In this document: positions 42,344 to 51,146 of the stretch, one piece after another | Position numbering within the stretch: the stretch's first letter is position 1 | Layout: the number at the start of each line of letters is the position of its first letter | Assembly: GCA_023228825.1 (NCBI GenBank) | Contig: JALOAL010000008.1 | Span: 1-64,000 of the forward strand | DNA from: Dehalococcoidia bacterium | GTDB lineage: Bacteria; Chloroflexota; Dehalococcoidia; UBA2979 | DNA length: 64,000 nt | Reading direction: 5' to 3' | Program-made: the position numbers and the translations under genes | Notes under the pieces: model-generated | The model's input: the letters and a program-made list of their open reading frames with translations, nothing else | Told to the model about the DNA's origin: nothing | The model's database searches: none

Positions 42344-43711
42344 TCACGGGACGTCCGTCTCTCGGCCGGGGATCGGCAGCACCGGGGCCGCCGATGCCTC
42401 CGCCACGGGCCGCATCGCGTCTGGGTGGCAGATAGCGAGGGTGGCGTTGTGGGCCCAGCCGGTGGCGTTCACCATGGCCACGCGCAGGGTATCCGCGCGC
42501 ACGCCCTTGAAGTTGCCGTCCAGGTCGATCTCCGCGTCCTCGGTCTCCACGTTGCGCGTCCACGGGATCGCCTGTCGGTGCATGCCTTCCAGGACGACCG
42601 CGAGCGCGAGGGGCCCCGAGGCGCCCAGCAGGTGGCCGGTGTGCGACTTCAGGGCGGGCGTGTACATGTGGTGGCGCGTGGACGCGCCGAAGATGCGCTT
42701 CACCCCGCGCGCCTCCTCGCGGTCGCCCTCTGGCGTACCGGCGGCGTGGAGGGCGATCAGGTCCACCTCGCTCTGGATGCGCCCGCTCAGGATGAGGGCG
42801 CGCTGCAGGGCAGCGCCGATCTGCACGGCGTCAAAGCCTGGCTCGCCGTCCGCGCCGGGCGAGAAGGTCATCGCCTCGCCCTCGACCTCCGCGAGGATGC
42901 GTGCGCCGCGCGCGGTGGCCACCTCCAGCGCCTCCAGCGTTACCACGGCCGCGCCTTCCGCCAGCACGAAGCCGTCGCGCCCGGCGTCCAGCGGACGCGA
43001 GGCGCCAGCGGGATCCTGGTTGCGGACGGAGAGGGCGCCCGTACCCTCGAACGCGGCGAGGCTGAGCGGGGTGATGGGCGCCTCGGCGCCTCCGGCGATG
43101 CCCACCAGCGCGTCGCCACGACGGATCATGGCGGCCGCCTCGATGATGGCGGCCAGGCCTCCGGCGGAGCGGTTCTCGATCTGCATCGTGGGCCCGGTGA
43201 CGCCCAGGAGGGCGGCCACGCGGTCAGCGGGGGCATGGGGACGGGCGTGCCGGGCGAGGATGCGGCGCGCCGCCTCCGGGTCCGTCTCTAGCAGGCGCGC
43301 GCCCTCCAGCAGGACGTCCTCCTCCGGACGTTCGGAGGCCATGACGGTGGCCACCCAGGCCTTGTTCTGGTCGTTGAAGGAGAGGCCCGCACCCTGCACG
43401 GCGCTGAGGGCAGCACTCACCGCGAAGCGTGCGCGCCGGTCCAGGCGGTCCCAGTACGGCTGCTTGAAGCGCGGGTCCAGCGCGTCCGCGGCCGGCACCT
43501 CGCCCGCGATGCGCGTGCGGTAGGAGGCGGTGTCGAAGCGGGTGATGGGGCCCACGCCGGAGCGGCCCTGCGCCATGGCCTCCCACACGTCGCCAGTGGT
43601 GCGGCCCAGCGCGGACACCACGCCCACGCCAGTGATCACAACGCGGCGACGAGGCGCGTCCTCGCTCGCACTCGGGCTTGCGCCTTGGCCTGGGCTCGTG
43701 TCCGAGGTCAT
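42344..43711 (-). CDS. Beta-ketoacyl synthase-fold protein with Cys-to-Ser active site
   Basis: The 455-residue protein has the FabF-type thiolase fold: RRVVITGVGVVSALG at the N-terminus, VTGPTMQIENRSAGGLAAI where the active-site loop should be, LHAAGTPEGDREE (first His) and LKSHTGHLLGASGP (Lys and second His). The nucleophile Cys is replaced by Ser182, and the HGTST motif reads HAAGT, so condensation activity is doubtful. It may act as a chain-length-factor-like partner or decarboxylase, or carry another function. ATG 43711 lies 8 bp after the fabH stop. No ACP, FabD or FabG gene is nearby. Confidence 0.85.
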   Translation of the reverse strand: MTSDTSPGQGASPSASEDAPRRRVVITGVGVVSALGRTTGDVWEAMAQGRSGVGPITRFDTASYRTRIAGEVPAADALDPRFKQPYWDRLDRRARFAVSAALSAVQGAGLSFNDQNKAWVATVMASERPEEDVLLEGARLLETDPEAARRILARHARPHAPADRVAALLGVTGPTMQIENRSAGGLAAIIEAAAMIRRGDALVGIAGGAEAPITPLSLAAFEGTGALSVRNQDPAGASRPLDAGRDGFVLAEGAAVVTLEALEVATARGARILAEVEGEAMTFSPGADGEPGFDAVQIGAALQRALILSGRIQSEVDLIALHAAGTPEGDREEARGVKRIFGASTRHHMYTPALKSHTGHLLGASGPLALAVVLEGMHRQAIPWTRNVETEDAEIDLDGNFKGVRADTLRVAMVNATGWAHNATLAICHPDAMRPVAEASAAPVLPIPGRETDVP

Positions 43712-43721
43712 GCGGGGCGGA

Positions 43722-44750
43722 TCAGGTGCGCGCAATGCTGGCGTCAGCGGTGGCGGCCTCCGGATGGCGCACGCCGCCCCACTCCAGCGTCATGGCGCCC
43801 CAGGAGAGGCCGCCGCCGAAGGCGGCAAGCAGCACACGGTCGCCCGCCTTCAGGCGCCCCTCCGCCACCGCCTCCGCGAGGGCGATGGGGATCGAGGCGC
43901 TGGAGGTGTTCCCGTACTTGTGCAGGTTGAGGAAGACCTTCTCCATGGGCAGGCCCAGGCGGTCCGCCAGCGCGGTGATGATGCGCCGGTTCGCCTGGTG
44001 CGGCACCACCAGGTCAATGTCCTCCACGCTATAGCCGGCCTGCGCCACGACCTCTGCGGAGGCCTCCGCCATGGCGACCACGGCGTGCTTGAAGACGGCC
44101 GCGCCGTTCATGACCACCTTTGCCTCGCGGGCGGCGGCGTCACCGGGGGTGGCTGGGCCGTTCGCGTAGAGGAGCCCCGCCTGGCTGCCGTCCGAGCGCA
44201 GGAGCAACGCGTCCACGGAACCTCGTTCACCCTCTGGGGTGGCTTCCACGATCACGGCGCCCGCGCCGTCACCAAAGAGGACGCAGGTGCCGCGGTCCGT
44301 CCAGTCCAGGATGCGCGAGTAGACCTCCGAGCCCACCACCATGACGCGGGTTGACTGGCCGCTGGCGATGAACTGGGTGGCCACGGAGAGCGCGGACATG
44401 AAGCCGTTGCAGGCGGCGTTCACATCGAACGCGGCCGCGCCGGGGGCGCCGATCTCGTGCTGGATGAGGGTGGCAGCGGCCGGGAAGGAGTGGTCCGCCG
44501 TACAGGTGCCGCAGACCACCAGGTCAATGTCCTGGCCGGTCAGCCCGGCCGAGGCGAGCGCGCGCCGCGCCGCCTCCGCGCCCATGCTGCTGGTGCTCTC
44601 GTGATCCGCTGCAATGCGGCGTTCGCGGATGCCGGTGCGATCCGTGATCCACTCGTCCGAGGTGTCCACGATGGCCTCGAGGTCATCGTTCGTCATCACA
44701 TGCTCGGGCACGTAGCGGCCCACGCCGACAATGCGCGCGCGTTTCGTCAT
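43722..44750 (-). CDS. fabH: Beta-ketoacyl-ACP synthase III
   Basis: The 342-residue enzyme starts fatty-acid synthesis by condensing an acyl-CoA with malonyl-ACP. The active site is intact: Cys in NAACNGFMSAL (about residue 113), His in VPHQANRRI (about 253) and Asn in YGNTSSASIP (about 283). The start overlaps the stop of the upstream ECF sigma gene (ATGA), and the ketosynthase-like gene follows directly. Substrate preference (straight or branched primer) cannot be told. Confidence 0.95.
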   Translation of the reverse strand: MTKRARIVGVGRYVPEHVMTNDDLEAIVDTSDEWITDRTGIRERRIAADHESTSSMGAEAARRALASAGLTGQDIDLVVCGTCTADHSFPAAATLIQHEIGAPGAAAFDVNAACNGFMSALSVATQFIASGQSTRVMVVGSEVYSRILDWTDRGTCVLFGDGAGAVIVEATPEGERGSVDALLLRSDGSQAGLLYANGPATPGDAAAREAKVVMNGAAVFKHAVVAMAEASAEVVAQAGYSVEDIDLVVPHQANRRIITALADRLGLPMEKVFLNLHKYGNTSSASIPIALAEAVAEGRLKAGDRVLLAAFGGGLSWGAMTLEWGGVRHPEAATADASIART

Positions 44751-45379
44751 GACCGACCCCTCTCAGACCGGGTGCGGGAGCCGCGTGCCGCCACATCCTC
44801 CACGTCCGCGAGCCGCCCCTGGAGTTCGCGCAACGTGCGGTGGTGCAGCGCCTTCACCGCACCTTCCGTACGGCCCATCATACGGCCGATCTCCGCGTTG
44901 GTTCGTCCGTCCACGTACTTCAATGCGATCACCTGCTGGCGGTCCGGCGGGAGCGCGGAGACCGCCTCGCGCACCAGGGCCAGGCGTTCGTTCTCCTCCA
45001 GGCTGGCCTCCGGCCCCGGCGTGTCCGCCGGCGTGGCCAGAGCCGCGTCCAGCGCCTCGATGGGTGGGCGGCGGCCGCGGTCTCGATACCAGTTCACCAG
45101 CAGGTTGTGGGCAATGCTCATCAGCCAGGACTGGAACTTGGCCCCGCCGCCGCGGAACTGGTGCAGGCGCGTCAGGGCGTTCAGGAACGTGCGGGACGTC
45201 AGTTCTTCCGCCTCCGCCGGGTCCGAGGTGCGCGAGAGCAGGTAGCGGTACACCCGGCCCACGTACGCCTCGTACAACTCGGAGAAGGCGGCGCGGTCGG
45301 TCAGCGCCTGGCGGGCGATCTGCTCGTCGCGCTCGTCCCGCTCGTCGGGGGCACGGCGCGCCGGGCGGGCGGGATCCAC
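44747..45379 (-). CDS. ECF-type RNA polymerase sigma factor
   Basis: The 210-residue protein has region 2 (AAFSELYEAYVGRVYRYLLSR ... FQSWLMSIAHNLLVNWYRDRGRRP) and region 4 (LPPDRQQVIALKYVDGRTNAEIGRMMGRTEGAVKALHHRTLREL). Its start region carries a DERDERDEQ repeat from a 9-bp tandem repeat at 45320-45346. The start codon is GTG 45379. No anti-sigma gene is adjacent; instead its stop overlaps fabH, so it may be co-expressed with lipid genes. Confidence 0.9.
   Translation of the reverse strand: MDPARPARRAPDERDERDEQIARQALTDRAAFSELYEAYVGRVYRYLLSRTSDPAEAEELTSRTFLNALTRLHQFRGGGAKFQSWLMSIAHNLLVNWYRDRGRRPPIEALDAALATPADTPGPEASLEENERLALVREAVSALPPDRQQVIALKYVDGRTNAEIGRMMGRTEGAVKALHHRTLRELQGRLADVEDVAARGSRTRSERGRS
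45320..45346. repeat. 9-bp tandem repeat, three units
   Basis: Three copies of a ctgctcgtc-like unit encode Asp-Glu-Arg repeats near the N-terminus of the sigma factor. Confidence 0.7.
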
Positions 45380-45574
45380 GCCCCTCGCCGGCTTCGGCCG
45401 GTGTGACTCAGAGGGTGACTCGGAGGCAGTGGGCTTGGTGGCGGGCGGGTCCGTGGGTGGCGGATCGGTGGGACGGGCGATGACGGGCCTCCGCGGTGTG
45501 CCGTTGAGTATAGATGTCGCCCGCGAGGCTGCCTGCCGCCGCCCGGGGCACCTCGCGGCCCTGCTTCGGACAGC

Positions 45575-46120
45575 CTACGAGGGCCGGCGGCGCTGGTCCG
45601 GCTCGCCCTTCAGGAAGCGCGGCTGGTACTCGGAGGCGCGGTGCTCCACCTGCGCCAGGTGCATCCGGTCATGCCGGTAGCACGAGCGCAGCCACTGGAG
45701 CACGGTCAGTTCGCCGAACATCGCGTTGGACGAAACGCGGTCGAAGTCCTGCGGCGCCAGTCCCTGGATGAACTCCACGGTCAGGGCGCGCTGCCGGTCC
45801 ACCTCGGTGATGAGGTCCGCCACGGACACGTCGTGCGCGACGTCCATGCCGTAGCGCGCCGGGTCAGCGGGCGGCTGCGCGTCCACGTCCAGGTCCGGCC
45901 GCTCCTCGCGCACGGTTCGCTCGCACCACGACCGGTAGCGGGCGTCCATCTGCGCGAGGTGGACGAGTTGCTCCTTCACGGACCAGCCGTCCTCGCCGTC
46001 CTTGTCTGGCGGACGGTGCTCCGCCACCTCCACGGACATGGGCCGCACTGCGGTCAGCAGGGCGTCTCGCTCCTGGAGCATCTTCAGTTGGAGTTCGCGG
46101 ATCTCATCTGGTGTGGCCAT
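45575..46120 (-). CDS. DinB-like (DUF664-type) protein
   Basis: The 181-residue four-helix bundle has GWSVKEQLVHLAQMDARYRSW (metal His in helix 2) and CYRHDRMHLAQVEH (two His in the last helix), the three-His metal site typical of the DinB/YfiT superfamily. Many members are thiol-dependent transferases; the substrate is unknown. No clear ribosome site is seen. It lies between the sigma factor and SulP genes, all on the minus strand but separated by long gaps. Confidence 0.85.
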   Translation of the reverse strand: MATPDEIRELQLKMLQERDALLTAVRPMSVEVAEHRPPDKDGEDGWSVKEQLVHLAQMDARYRSWCERTVREERPDLDVDAQPPADPARYGMDVAHDVSVADLITEVDRQRALTVEFIQGLAPQDFDRVSSNAMFGELTVLQWLRSCYRHDRMHLAQVEHRASEYQPRFLKGEPDQRRRPS

Positions 46121-46156
46121 GCGTGGAGTGTACGCGCGGCCGTCGCGCTCGGGACG

Positions 46157-47866
46157 CTACGGCGAGGTCGAGGCGGCGTGCTTCTCGCGCTCTGAAGCCA
46201 GCGTCGCTCGCAACGCTTCCTTGGATGTGGGCGAGACCTCCGCCGGGCCCAGCGCGCCGCCCAGGCCGAAGCGTCGCAGTACTGCTTCCACCTCGGGCCG
46301 GGCGCCCGTGAGCAGGGTGCGTCCGCCTGCCCGCTCGCGCTGCTCCACGATGGCCTGCAGGGCCATGAGGCCGGACGAGTCCACGTGGTGGATGTCGCGC
46401 ATGCGGATCACCAGCGGACGCGGGTCCTGCCTCGGCAGGCTGGCCTCCAGCGCCGCGGCGCTGTGGAAGGAGAGCACGCCCTGCGCGTTGTAGAACAGGA
46501 CGTTCGGGTAGTCGCGCACCAGGGACTTCAATTCGGGCGAGTAGTCGTTCTCGCCCGCCTCGGCTTCGGCGCCGTCCAGGATGGACGCCACCACCGGGAT
46601 GCGGTGCAGGCGCCGGAGCAGCAGCACGGTGGAGGTCAGCACGCCCAGGGCAATCGCGAAGGTCAGGTCCAGGAAGACCGTGACCAGCACCGTGCCGACC
46701 AGCGCCAGCAGGTCCTCGCGCGGGGCGGTGCGTATCAGGCGCACCAGTTCCGGCACGTCCGCAATGCGGTATGCCACCACCACCAGGATCGCCGCCAGCG
46801 CGGCCAGCGGGATGTCCCCCGCCACCGAGGCAAGCACCACGGTCAGCGCCAGCACCATACCTGCGTGCACCACGCCCGCGAGGCGCGAGGTGGCGCCGCT
46901 GCGGACACCCGCGGCCGTCCTCGCGATGGCGGCGGTGGCCGGGATGCCGCCGAACACCGGCGCCACCAGGTTGCCGACGCCCTGGCCCACCAGTTCGCGG
47001 TCCGCATCGTGGCGCACGCCGTCCGCCGCCATGCCGTCCGCCACCACGGCGGACAGCAACGACTCGACAGCCGCGAGGACGGCGATCGCCGCCGCCGCCG
47101 GCACCAGGTCCATGGCCAGGCCGAAGTCCAGGAAGTCGAACGAGGGCGTGGGGATCGAGGTGGGGAGCGCGCCGTAGCGGTTGGAGACCGTGGCCACCTT
47201 CAGGTCCAGCACGATCGCCGCAACCGTGGCGACCACCACCACCAGGAGCGCGCCCGGGATGCGTCGCGGACGGGCCTGGTAGACCAGCAGGAACACCACG
47301 CTGAGCAGGCCAATCACCGCCGAGGCCGGCTCGATGGTGCCCAGGTGGGCCACGGTGTCCATCACGCGCTCGTGGAAGTGCACCAGTTGCGCGTCCGTGT
47401 CGCTCAGCCCCAGCAGGTTGTTGACCTGCCCGAACGCGATCGACACGCCGATGCCGGCGGTGAAGCCCACGATCACCAGGTGCGGCATGAAACGGATCAG
47501 GCGGCCAAAGCGCAGCAGGCCCATCAGCACCAGGAAGATGCCCGCCAGGAAGGCGGCCACCGGTAGCGCCCTGACGCCGTGGCTGACCACCACCTGCAGG
47601 AGCAGCGGCACCAGCGCCGCGGTGGGCCCGGTGATGTTGAACCGGGAGCCGCCCAGGGCGGCGGCAGTGCCCCCCGCGAAGACAGCGGTATATAGCCCGG
47701 CGATCGGTGAGACGCCGACGGCGACAGCAAGAGCAATCGAGAGTGGAAACGCAATGACGCCGACGATCGCGCCAGCGATCACGTTGCGCAGCACCTCGTC
47801 ACGGGGCATGGAGAACCGCGGCAAGGAGGATCGGAGTGCCAGGCCCCGAGCAAGCGGGACGAACAA
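46157..47866 (-). CDS. SulP family anion transporter with STAS domain
   Basis: The protein (569 residues from TTG 47866; ATG 47809 is an alternative) has about 12-14 membrane helices (about 25-415) with the family blocks GLYTAVFAGGTAAALGGSRFNITGPTAALVPL and VAPVFGGIPATAAIARTAA. A C-terminal STAS domain follows (about 445-545, PLVIRMRDIHHVDSSGLMALQAI). It imports sulfate, bicarbonate or a similar anion. An AT-rich spot at 47938-47960 (TATAGT on the minus strand) is the likely promoter. Confidence 0.92.
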   Translation of the reverse strand: MFVPLARGLALRSSLPRFSMPRDEVLRNVIAGAIVGVIAFPLSIALAVAVGVSPIAGLYTAVFAGGTAAALGGSRFNITGPTAALVPLLLQVVVSHGVRALPVAAFLAGIFLVLMGLLRFGRLIRFMPHLVIVGFTAGIGVSIAFGQVNNLLGLSDTDAQLVHFHERVMDTVAHLGTIEPASAVIGLLSVVFLLVYQARPRRIPGALLVVVVATVAAIVLDLKVATVSNRYGALPTSIPTPSFDFLDFGLAMDLVPAAAAIAVLAAVESLLSAVVADGMAADGVRHDADRELVGQGVGNLVAPVFGGIPATAAIARTAAGVRSGATSRLAGVVHAGMVLALTVVLASVAGDIPLAALAAILVVVAYRIADVPELVRLIRTAPREDLLALVGTVLVTVFLDLTFAIALGVLTSTVLLLRRLHRIPVVASILDGAEAEAGENDYSPELKSLVRDYPNVLFYNAQGVLSFHSAAALEASLPRQDPRPLVIRMRDIHHVDSSGLMALQAIVEQRERAGGRTLLTGARPEVEAVLRRFGLGGALGPAEVSPTSKEALRATLASEREKHAASTSP

Positions 47867-48007
47867 TGAATAGACCTACTTCAGTACTTGGGCCTCAACG
47901 CGTCACGAACGGATTTCGGAGCCGAGGAGCCTCAACGCTAATAACACTATAACATAATGCGGCGCACAACGCCAGTGGTGAGGCTCCCCCCCACGCCCGG
48001 AATCGCA

Positions 48008-48040
48008 ACGGGCCGCCCCACCCGGGACGGCCCGTATTTC
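48008..48040. terminator. Possible terminator between the SulP and lipoprotein genes
   Basis: ACGGGCCG (48008-48015) and CGGCCCGT (48028-48035) form an 8-bp stem with a 12-base loop, followed on the + strand by ATTTCG. No T run is seen on the minus strand, where the lipoprotein gene would need it. Confidence 0.45.
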
Positions 48041-48073
48041 GTGCGGCGCCTGCGTGTTCGAGGGCGGAAGCCG

Positions 48074-48646
48074 CTACGGCTGCAGCACCACCGGGATGCT
48101 GTTCACCACCGGCGGGAAGCCCTCGCCATCGGAGGGGTCCGGCGCGTCCACTACCAGATGCCCCACCTGCGTCTCGCTCACCGAGTACTCCACTTCGAAC
48201 TCGAACGCAGCCGGGCCGTCCACGCCGCCGCCCATGGTGAAGCCGTCGGCGAGCGTGTTGCCCTCGCGGTCCACCAGGCTCCACGTCACGTTCGACTCGA
48301 ACGTCCGCGAGCAGCCCTCCACCGTGCTCCCCGAGGCGAACGCGTCTCCCGAGGCGATCCCCACGACGAAGACGAACGAGGACTCCACCGCGTCCGGGTG
48401 GAGGGCCGCGCAGGCGTCGCCGGCCACCTCGGTCGCTGCCGGCGTCTCGGTCACGCCAGCGGTGGGGGTCTCCGTCGGCGTGTTGGTGGCGTCGGGCGTC
48501 GTGGTCGCCTCGGCTGTGGAGGTGGCGGTGGTCGTCGGCTCGGCCGTGGGGTCGTCGCTGTCCGTACACGCGGCCCCGAACAGCGCGAGGGCTGCCACGG
48601 CGCCGAGCAGGCCGAACCGGCGCACGCCGGAGATGTGCAATCGCAT
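48074..48646 (-). CDS. Gmad2-domain lipoprotein
   Basis: The 190-residue protein has a lipobox (FGAAC) followed by a Thr/Pro/Ala-rich spacer (TATSTAEATTTPDATNTPTE). A C-terminal Gmad2-type immunoglobulin-like domain follows: VEGCSRTFESNVTWSLVDREG, ADGFTMGGGVDGPAAFEFEV and VVDAPDPSDGEGFPPVVNSI. The domain is found in spore-germination-associated and other envelope proteins; its ligand is unknown. ATG 48646 follows GAGGT. Confidence 0.85.
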   Translation of the reverse strand: MRLHISGVRRFGLLGAVAALALFGAACTDSDDPTAEPTTTATSTAEATTTPDATNTPTETPTAGVTETPAATEVAGDACAALHPDAVESSFVFVVGIASGDAFASGSTVEGCSRTFESNVTWSLVDREGNTLADGFTMGGGVDGPAAFEFEVEYSVSETQVGHLVVDAPDPSDGEGFPPVVNSIPVVLQP

Positions 48647-48782
48647 GAGTACCTCAATCAAGGCACGCACCAGGGCGTGCTGCGTCGCTCGCTGAATCTC
48701 AGTGAGTCCAGATCAGTAAACGTCTCTGACGGTCGGGATGTTCCCGCCGCTGCGGCCCGAAGACCGCCTGCGTAATGCGCTG

Positions 48783-49301
48783 CTAGTGCGCGCCGCCCCC
48801 GGCCACCCCGTTGTCCGCGATCGCCTCGAGCCGTCCGAGGTACGCCTGCGGCAGTCCGAGGTCGCGCGCGCCGGAGAGAATCGTCTCCTTGTAGGCCGGG
48901 GAGGGCGCGAAGCCGTCAGGATCCGGAGCGACGACCTGGTACGTCCGGCACCGCACGCGGTCTCCCGCGGGCGTCTCCACCTCCACCGCCAGGCGGCGGT
49001 AGGCGGGCGGGTTGCGAAACACGCCCTCCTGCGCATCGAGCCCGCGGGAGTGCTCGGGGTCGATCACCCAGAGGGCGCCCCACGTCTCCTCGCCTGCCGC
49101 CACCACGATGTCCCCCACGCCGCCCAGCCACGACCGCTTCGACTCGATGCTGAACGCCAGCCGGTAGCCCTCCAGTCGCGCGATGGAGACCAGGCGGGCG
49201 CTGGGCGCGTGCATGTGCAGCCGCGCCTCGCTCAGGTTGCTCCCGTACGCGAAGTAGAGGAACGGGCCGGCGGGGGTCTCCGGGGCGGACGCCTCCCTCA
49301 T
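48783..49301 (-). CDS. Gamma-glutamylcyclotransferase-like (AIG2/GGCT)
   Basis: The 172-residue protein has the defining YFAYGSNLSEARL motif and the catalytic Glu in LDAQEGVFRNPPAY. Such enzymes release 5-oxoproline from gamma-glutamyl peptides. It overlaps by 4 bp (ATGA) the upstream C26 peptidase, another gamma-glutamyl enzyme, so the pair probably handles related substrates. Confidence 0.92.
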   Translation of the reverse strand: MREASAPETPAGPFLYFAYGSNLSEARLHMHAPSARLVSIARLEGYRLAFSIESKRSWLGGVGDIVVAAGEETWGALWVIDPEHSRGLDAQEGVFRNPPAYRRLAVEVETPAGDRVRCRTYQVVAPDPDGFAPSPAYKETILSGARDLGLPQAYLGRLEAIADNGVAGGGAH

Positions 49302-50035
49302 CCCGCGGCCTCACGGCAGGCGGCAACGAAGGCCTCGAAGAGCGCGGTCGAGGCGGACCGGAGTGCGGGGCTGTCGGTCATCTCTGCCATCTCCGGGCGC
49401 TCCGGGTGCCACTGCACGCCCAGCGCCCACGTGTGGCCGGGCGCCTCGGTCGCCTCCACCACACCGTCGGGCGCCATCCCCGTCGCCAGCAGATCCGCGC
49501 CGAGGCCGCCCGGCAGCACGGCCTGGTGGTGGCGGGAGTTCACGCGCAGGATCTCCTCGCCGGTGGCGGCGGCGAGCAGCGAGCCCGGACGCACGGCCAC
49601 CTCGTGCCAGCCGGAGGCGATGGTGACGCCGTCCTCGGCGCGGCGGGCGCGGTGCGGCTCGCGCTCCTCGATGTGCTGCAGCAGGCTGCCGCCGTGCACG
49701 ACGTTCAGCAACTGGAAGCCGCGGCAGATGGCGAACAGCGGCACGTTGCCGGCCAACGCAAAGCGGATCAGCGCCGACTCCACGCGGTCGCGATCCGGGT
49801 TCACCACCGTCACGCGGTCGCTCTGCGCCTGCCCGTAGGCCGCCGGGTCGACGTCGACGCCCGCAGTGACGATGAGACCCTCGAACGGTGGGAGCGCCTC
49901 GACCGTGGTGAACGAGGCGCAGTCGAAGGCGACCGGTTCGCCGCCGGCACGATCGATGCAGCGGGCATAGTCGTCCCAGTCCTCGCCCAGGACGTCCTCA
50001 GCGCGCGTTATCAATACCCGTGGTCGGTCGGTCAT
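49298..50035 (-). CDS. Class I glutamine amidotransferase-like (peptidase C26, PuuD-type)
   Basis: The 245-residue protein has the nucleophile Cys in PLFAICRGFQLLNVVHGGSL (about residue 101) and the His/Glu pair in GVQWHPERPE (about 213), with VTAGVDVDPAAYG near the N-terminus. It probably hydrolyses a gamma-glutamyl amide bond. It is coupled to the GGCT gene. The PuuD name is not certain: no putrescine genes are near. Confidence 0.88.
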   Translation of the reverse strand: MTDRPRVLITRAEDVLGEDWDDYARCIDRAGGEPVAFDCASFTTVEALPPFEGLIVTAGVDVDPAAYGQAQSDRVTVVNPDRDRVESALIRFALAGNVPLFAICRGFQLLNVVHGGSLLQHIEEREPHRARRAEDGVTIASGWHEVAVRPGSLLAAATGEEILRVNSRHHQAVLPGGLGADLLATGMAPDGVVEATEAPGHTWALGVQWHPERPEMAEMTDSPALRSASTALFEAFVAACREAAG

Positions 50036-50109
50036 GAGACGTTGATGGTATCGCGAGGCGGCACGCCTACAGTAGATATGGCACGACGAGAGGTGACGAG
50101 GAGCACGCC

Positions 50110-50352
50110 ATGTTCGGACGGACAAAGCGGAAGAAGAGTTGGAGCGACCTGACGCCGCAGCAGCAGCGAGGGGTCGGACTCGCCGCCATCGTGCAGGTGG
50201 CGCTGTTGCTGATCGCCCTCGTCGACTGGTTCCGCCGCCCGTCCGATGAGATGCGCGGACGGAAGTTGCTGTGGCTGCCGCTGCTGTTCGTGAACTTCTT
50301 CGGCCCGCTGGCCTACCTCAAGTTCGGGCGACTCCCCGTCCGCCACGGATAG
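50110..50352 (+). CDS. Small membrane protein with PLD-nuclease N-terminal-like domain
   Basis: The 80-residue protein has a basic N-terminus (FGRTKRKKSW), then two helices (AAIVQVALLLIALVDWFRRP and LLWLPLLFVNFFGPLAYLKFG), the pattern of the short PLDc_N family. AGGAG is seven bases before ATG 50110. Function unknown; divergent from the C26 gene. Confidence 0.7.
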   Translation: MFGRTKRKKSWSDLTPQQQRGVGLAAIVQVALLLIALVDWFRRPSDEMRGRKLLWLPLLFVNFFGPLAYLKFGRLPVRHG

Positions 50353-50531
50353 TCCCGCCCGCGTACGCCACCACGCGCCGCGCAATCCGTCGCTTCGCGC
50401 GCCACACGCGGTACTGCAACACCAGTGAGTTCATCGCCCAACCTCCGACCCGCCCGCCGTCCGAGATAGGACGCACGAAGCCGCCGGAAGGTTCCGGGCG
50501 TCACCGGGGCCGAGGATCACGAGGAAATAGA

Positions 50532-50608
50532 TGGTCGGGGTGCCCAGATTTGAACTGGGGACCTCTTCGTCCCGAACGAAGCGCTCTGCCAAGCTGAGCT
50601 ACACCCCG
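50532..50608 (-). tRNA. tRNA-Pro (anticodon CGG)
   Basis: The 77-nt gene folds as a cloverleaf: acceptor CGGGGTG/CACCCCG, D arm, anticodon stem CTTCG/CGAAG around loop TTCGGGA (anticodon CGG), and the T arm with TTCAAAT. The 3' end ACCA is encoded. It reads CCG, a common Pro codon in this GC-rich genome. Confidence 0.95.
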
Positions 50609-50715
50609 AGGCGCCGGCGCGGATCCGCTCTGATCGAGGGGAGGGCCGGGCTCCGGATCGTAGCACCGGGGATCGGGAGGGGCGAGGGCACTCTCGGTTT
50701 CGTCCTGTGACGGCG

Positions 50716-51024
50716 CTATGCGGGCTTCTGCGACCGCTCCCAGTCGCGGTCGGTGGCGCTGGTGGCGGCGAGCGGGGCGGCGGCCGTGTAGCGGCGCACC
50801 AGGCAGTACGCCCACCACAAGCCGAGGGCTACCTCGGCGAGGGCGATGCCGCGCACGATCCACGGGCGGTCCTGGGTGCGTCGCACCATGTTGCGGTACC
50901 ACGCGGGCCAGGTGTCGAAGTTCCAGAGTTCCAGGTGACGCCTCGTGAAGAGGCCCGCCACCACGCCGTTGCCGACCATGCCGATCGCCATGATCTCCTG
51001 TGCTACGTGCGCCGGTCGGCTCAT
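50716..51024 (-). CDS. Small membrane protein of unknown family
   Basis: The 102-residue protein has two hydrophobic segments (EIMAIGMVGNGVVAGLF and GIALAEVALGLWWAYCLV) around a Trp/Arg-rich loop (WNFDTWPAWYRNMVRRTQDRPW). GGGAGGAG precedes ATG 51024. Similar sequences were not recognised. It lies between tRNA-Pro and the HD-GYP gene, on the same strand as the latter. Confidence 0.6.
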   Translation of the reverse strand: MSRPAHVAQEIMAIGMVGNGVVAGLFTRRHLELWNFDTWPAWYRNMVRRTQDRPWIVRGIALAEVALGLWWAYCLVRRYTAAAPLAATSATDRDWERSQKPA

Positions 51025-51146
51025 GCCCACGCTCCTCCCTGGACGCGCGTGATGCGCGTGCGCGCGACACGAGGGTGCGCCTCTGGCCCTTGCGGGCGCG
51101 TGGCCCTGCGCTCGTGGGAGTGCAGAGCGCGTGGCGAGGGGGAGGC

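Noticed and set aside
42219..42563. 114-residue minus-strand frame upstream of the MBL gene
   Set aside because: It lies in an alternative frame over the ketosynthase end and is Gly/Arg-rich; no start signal.
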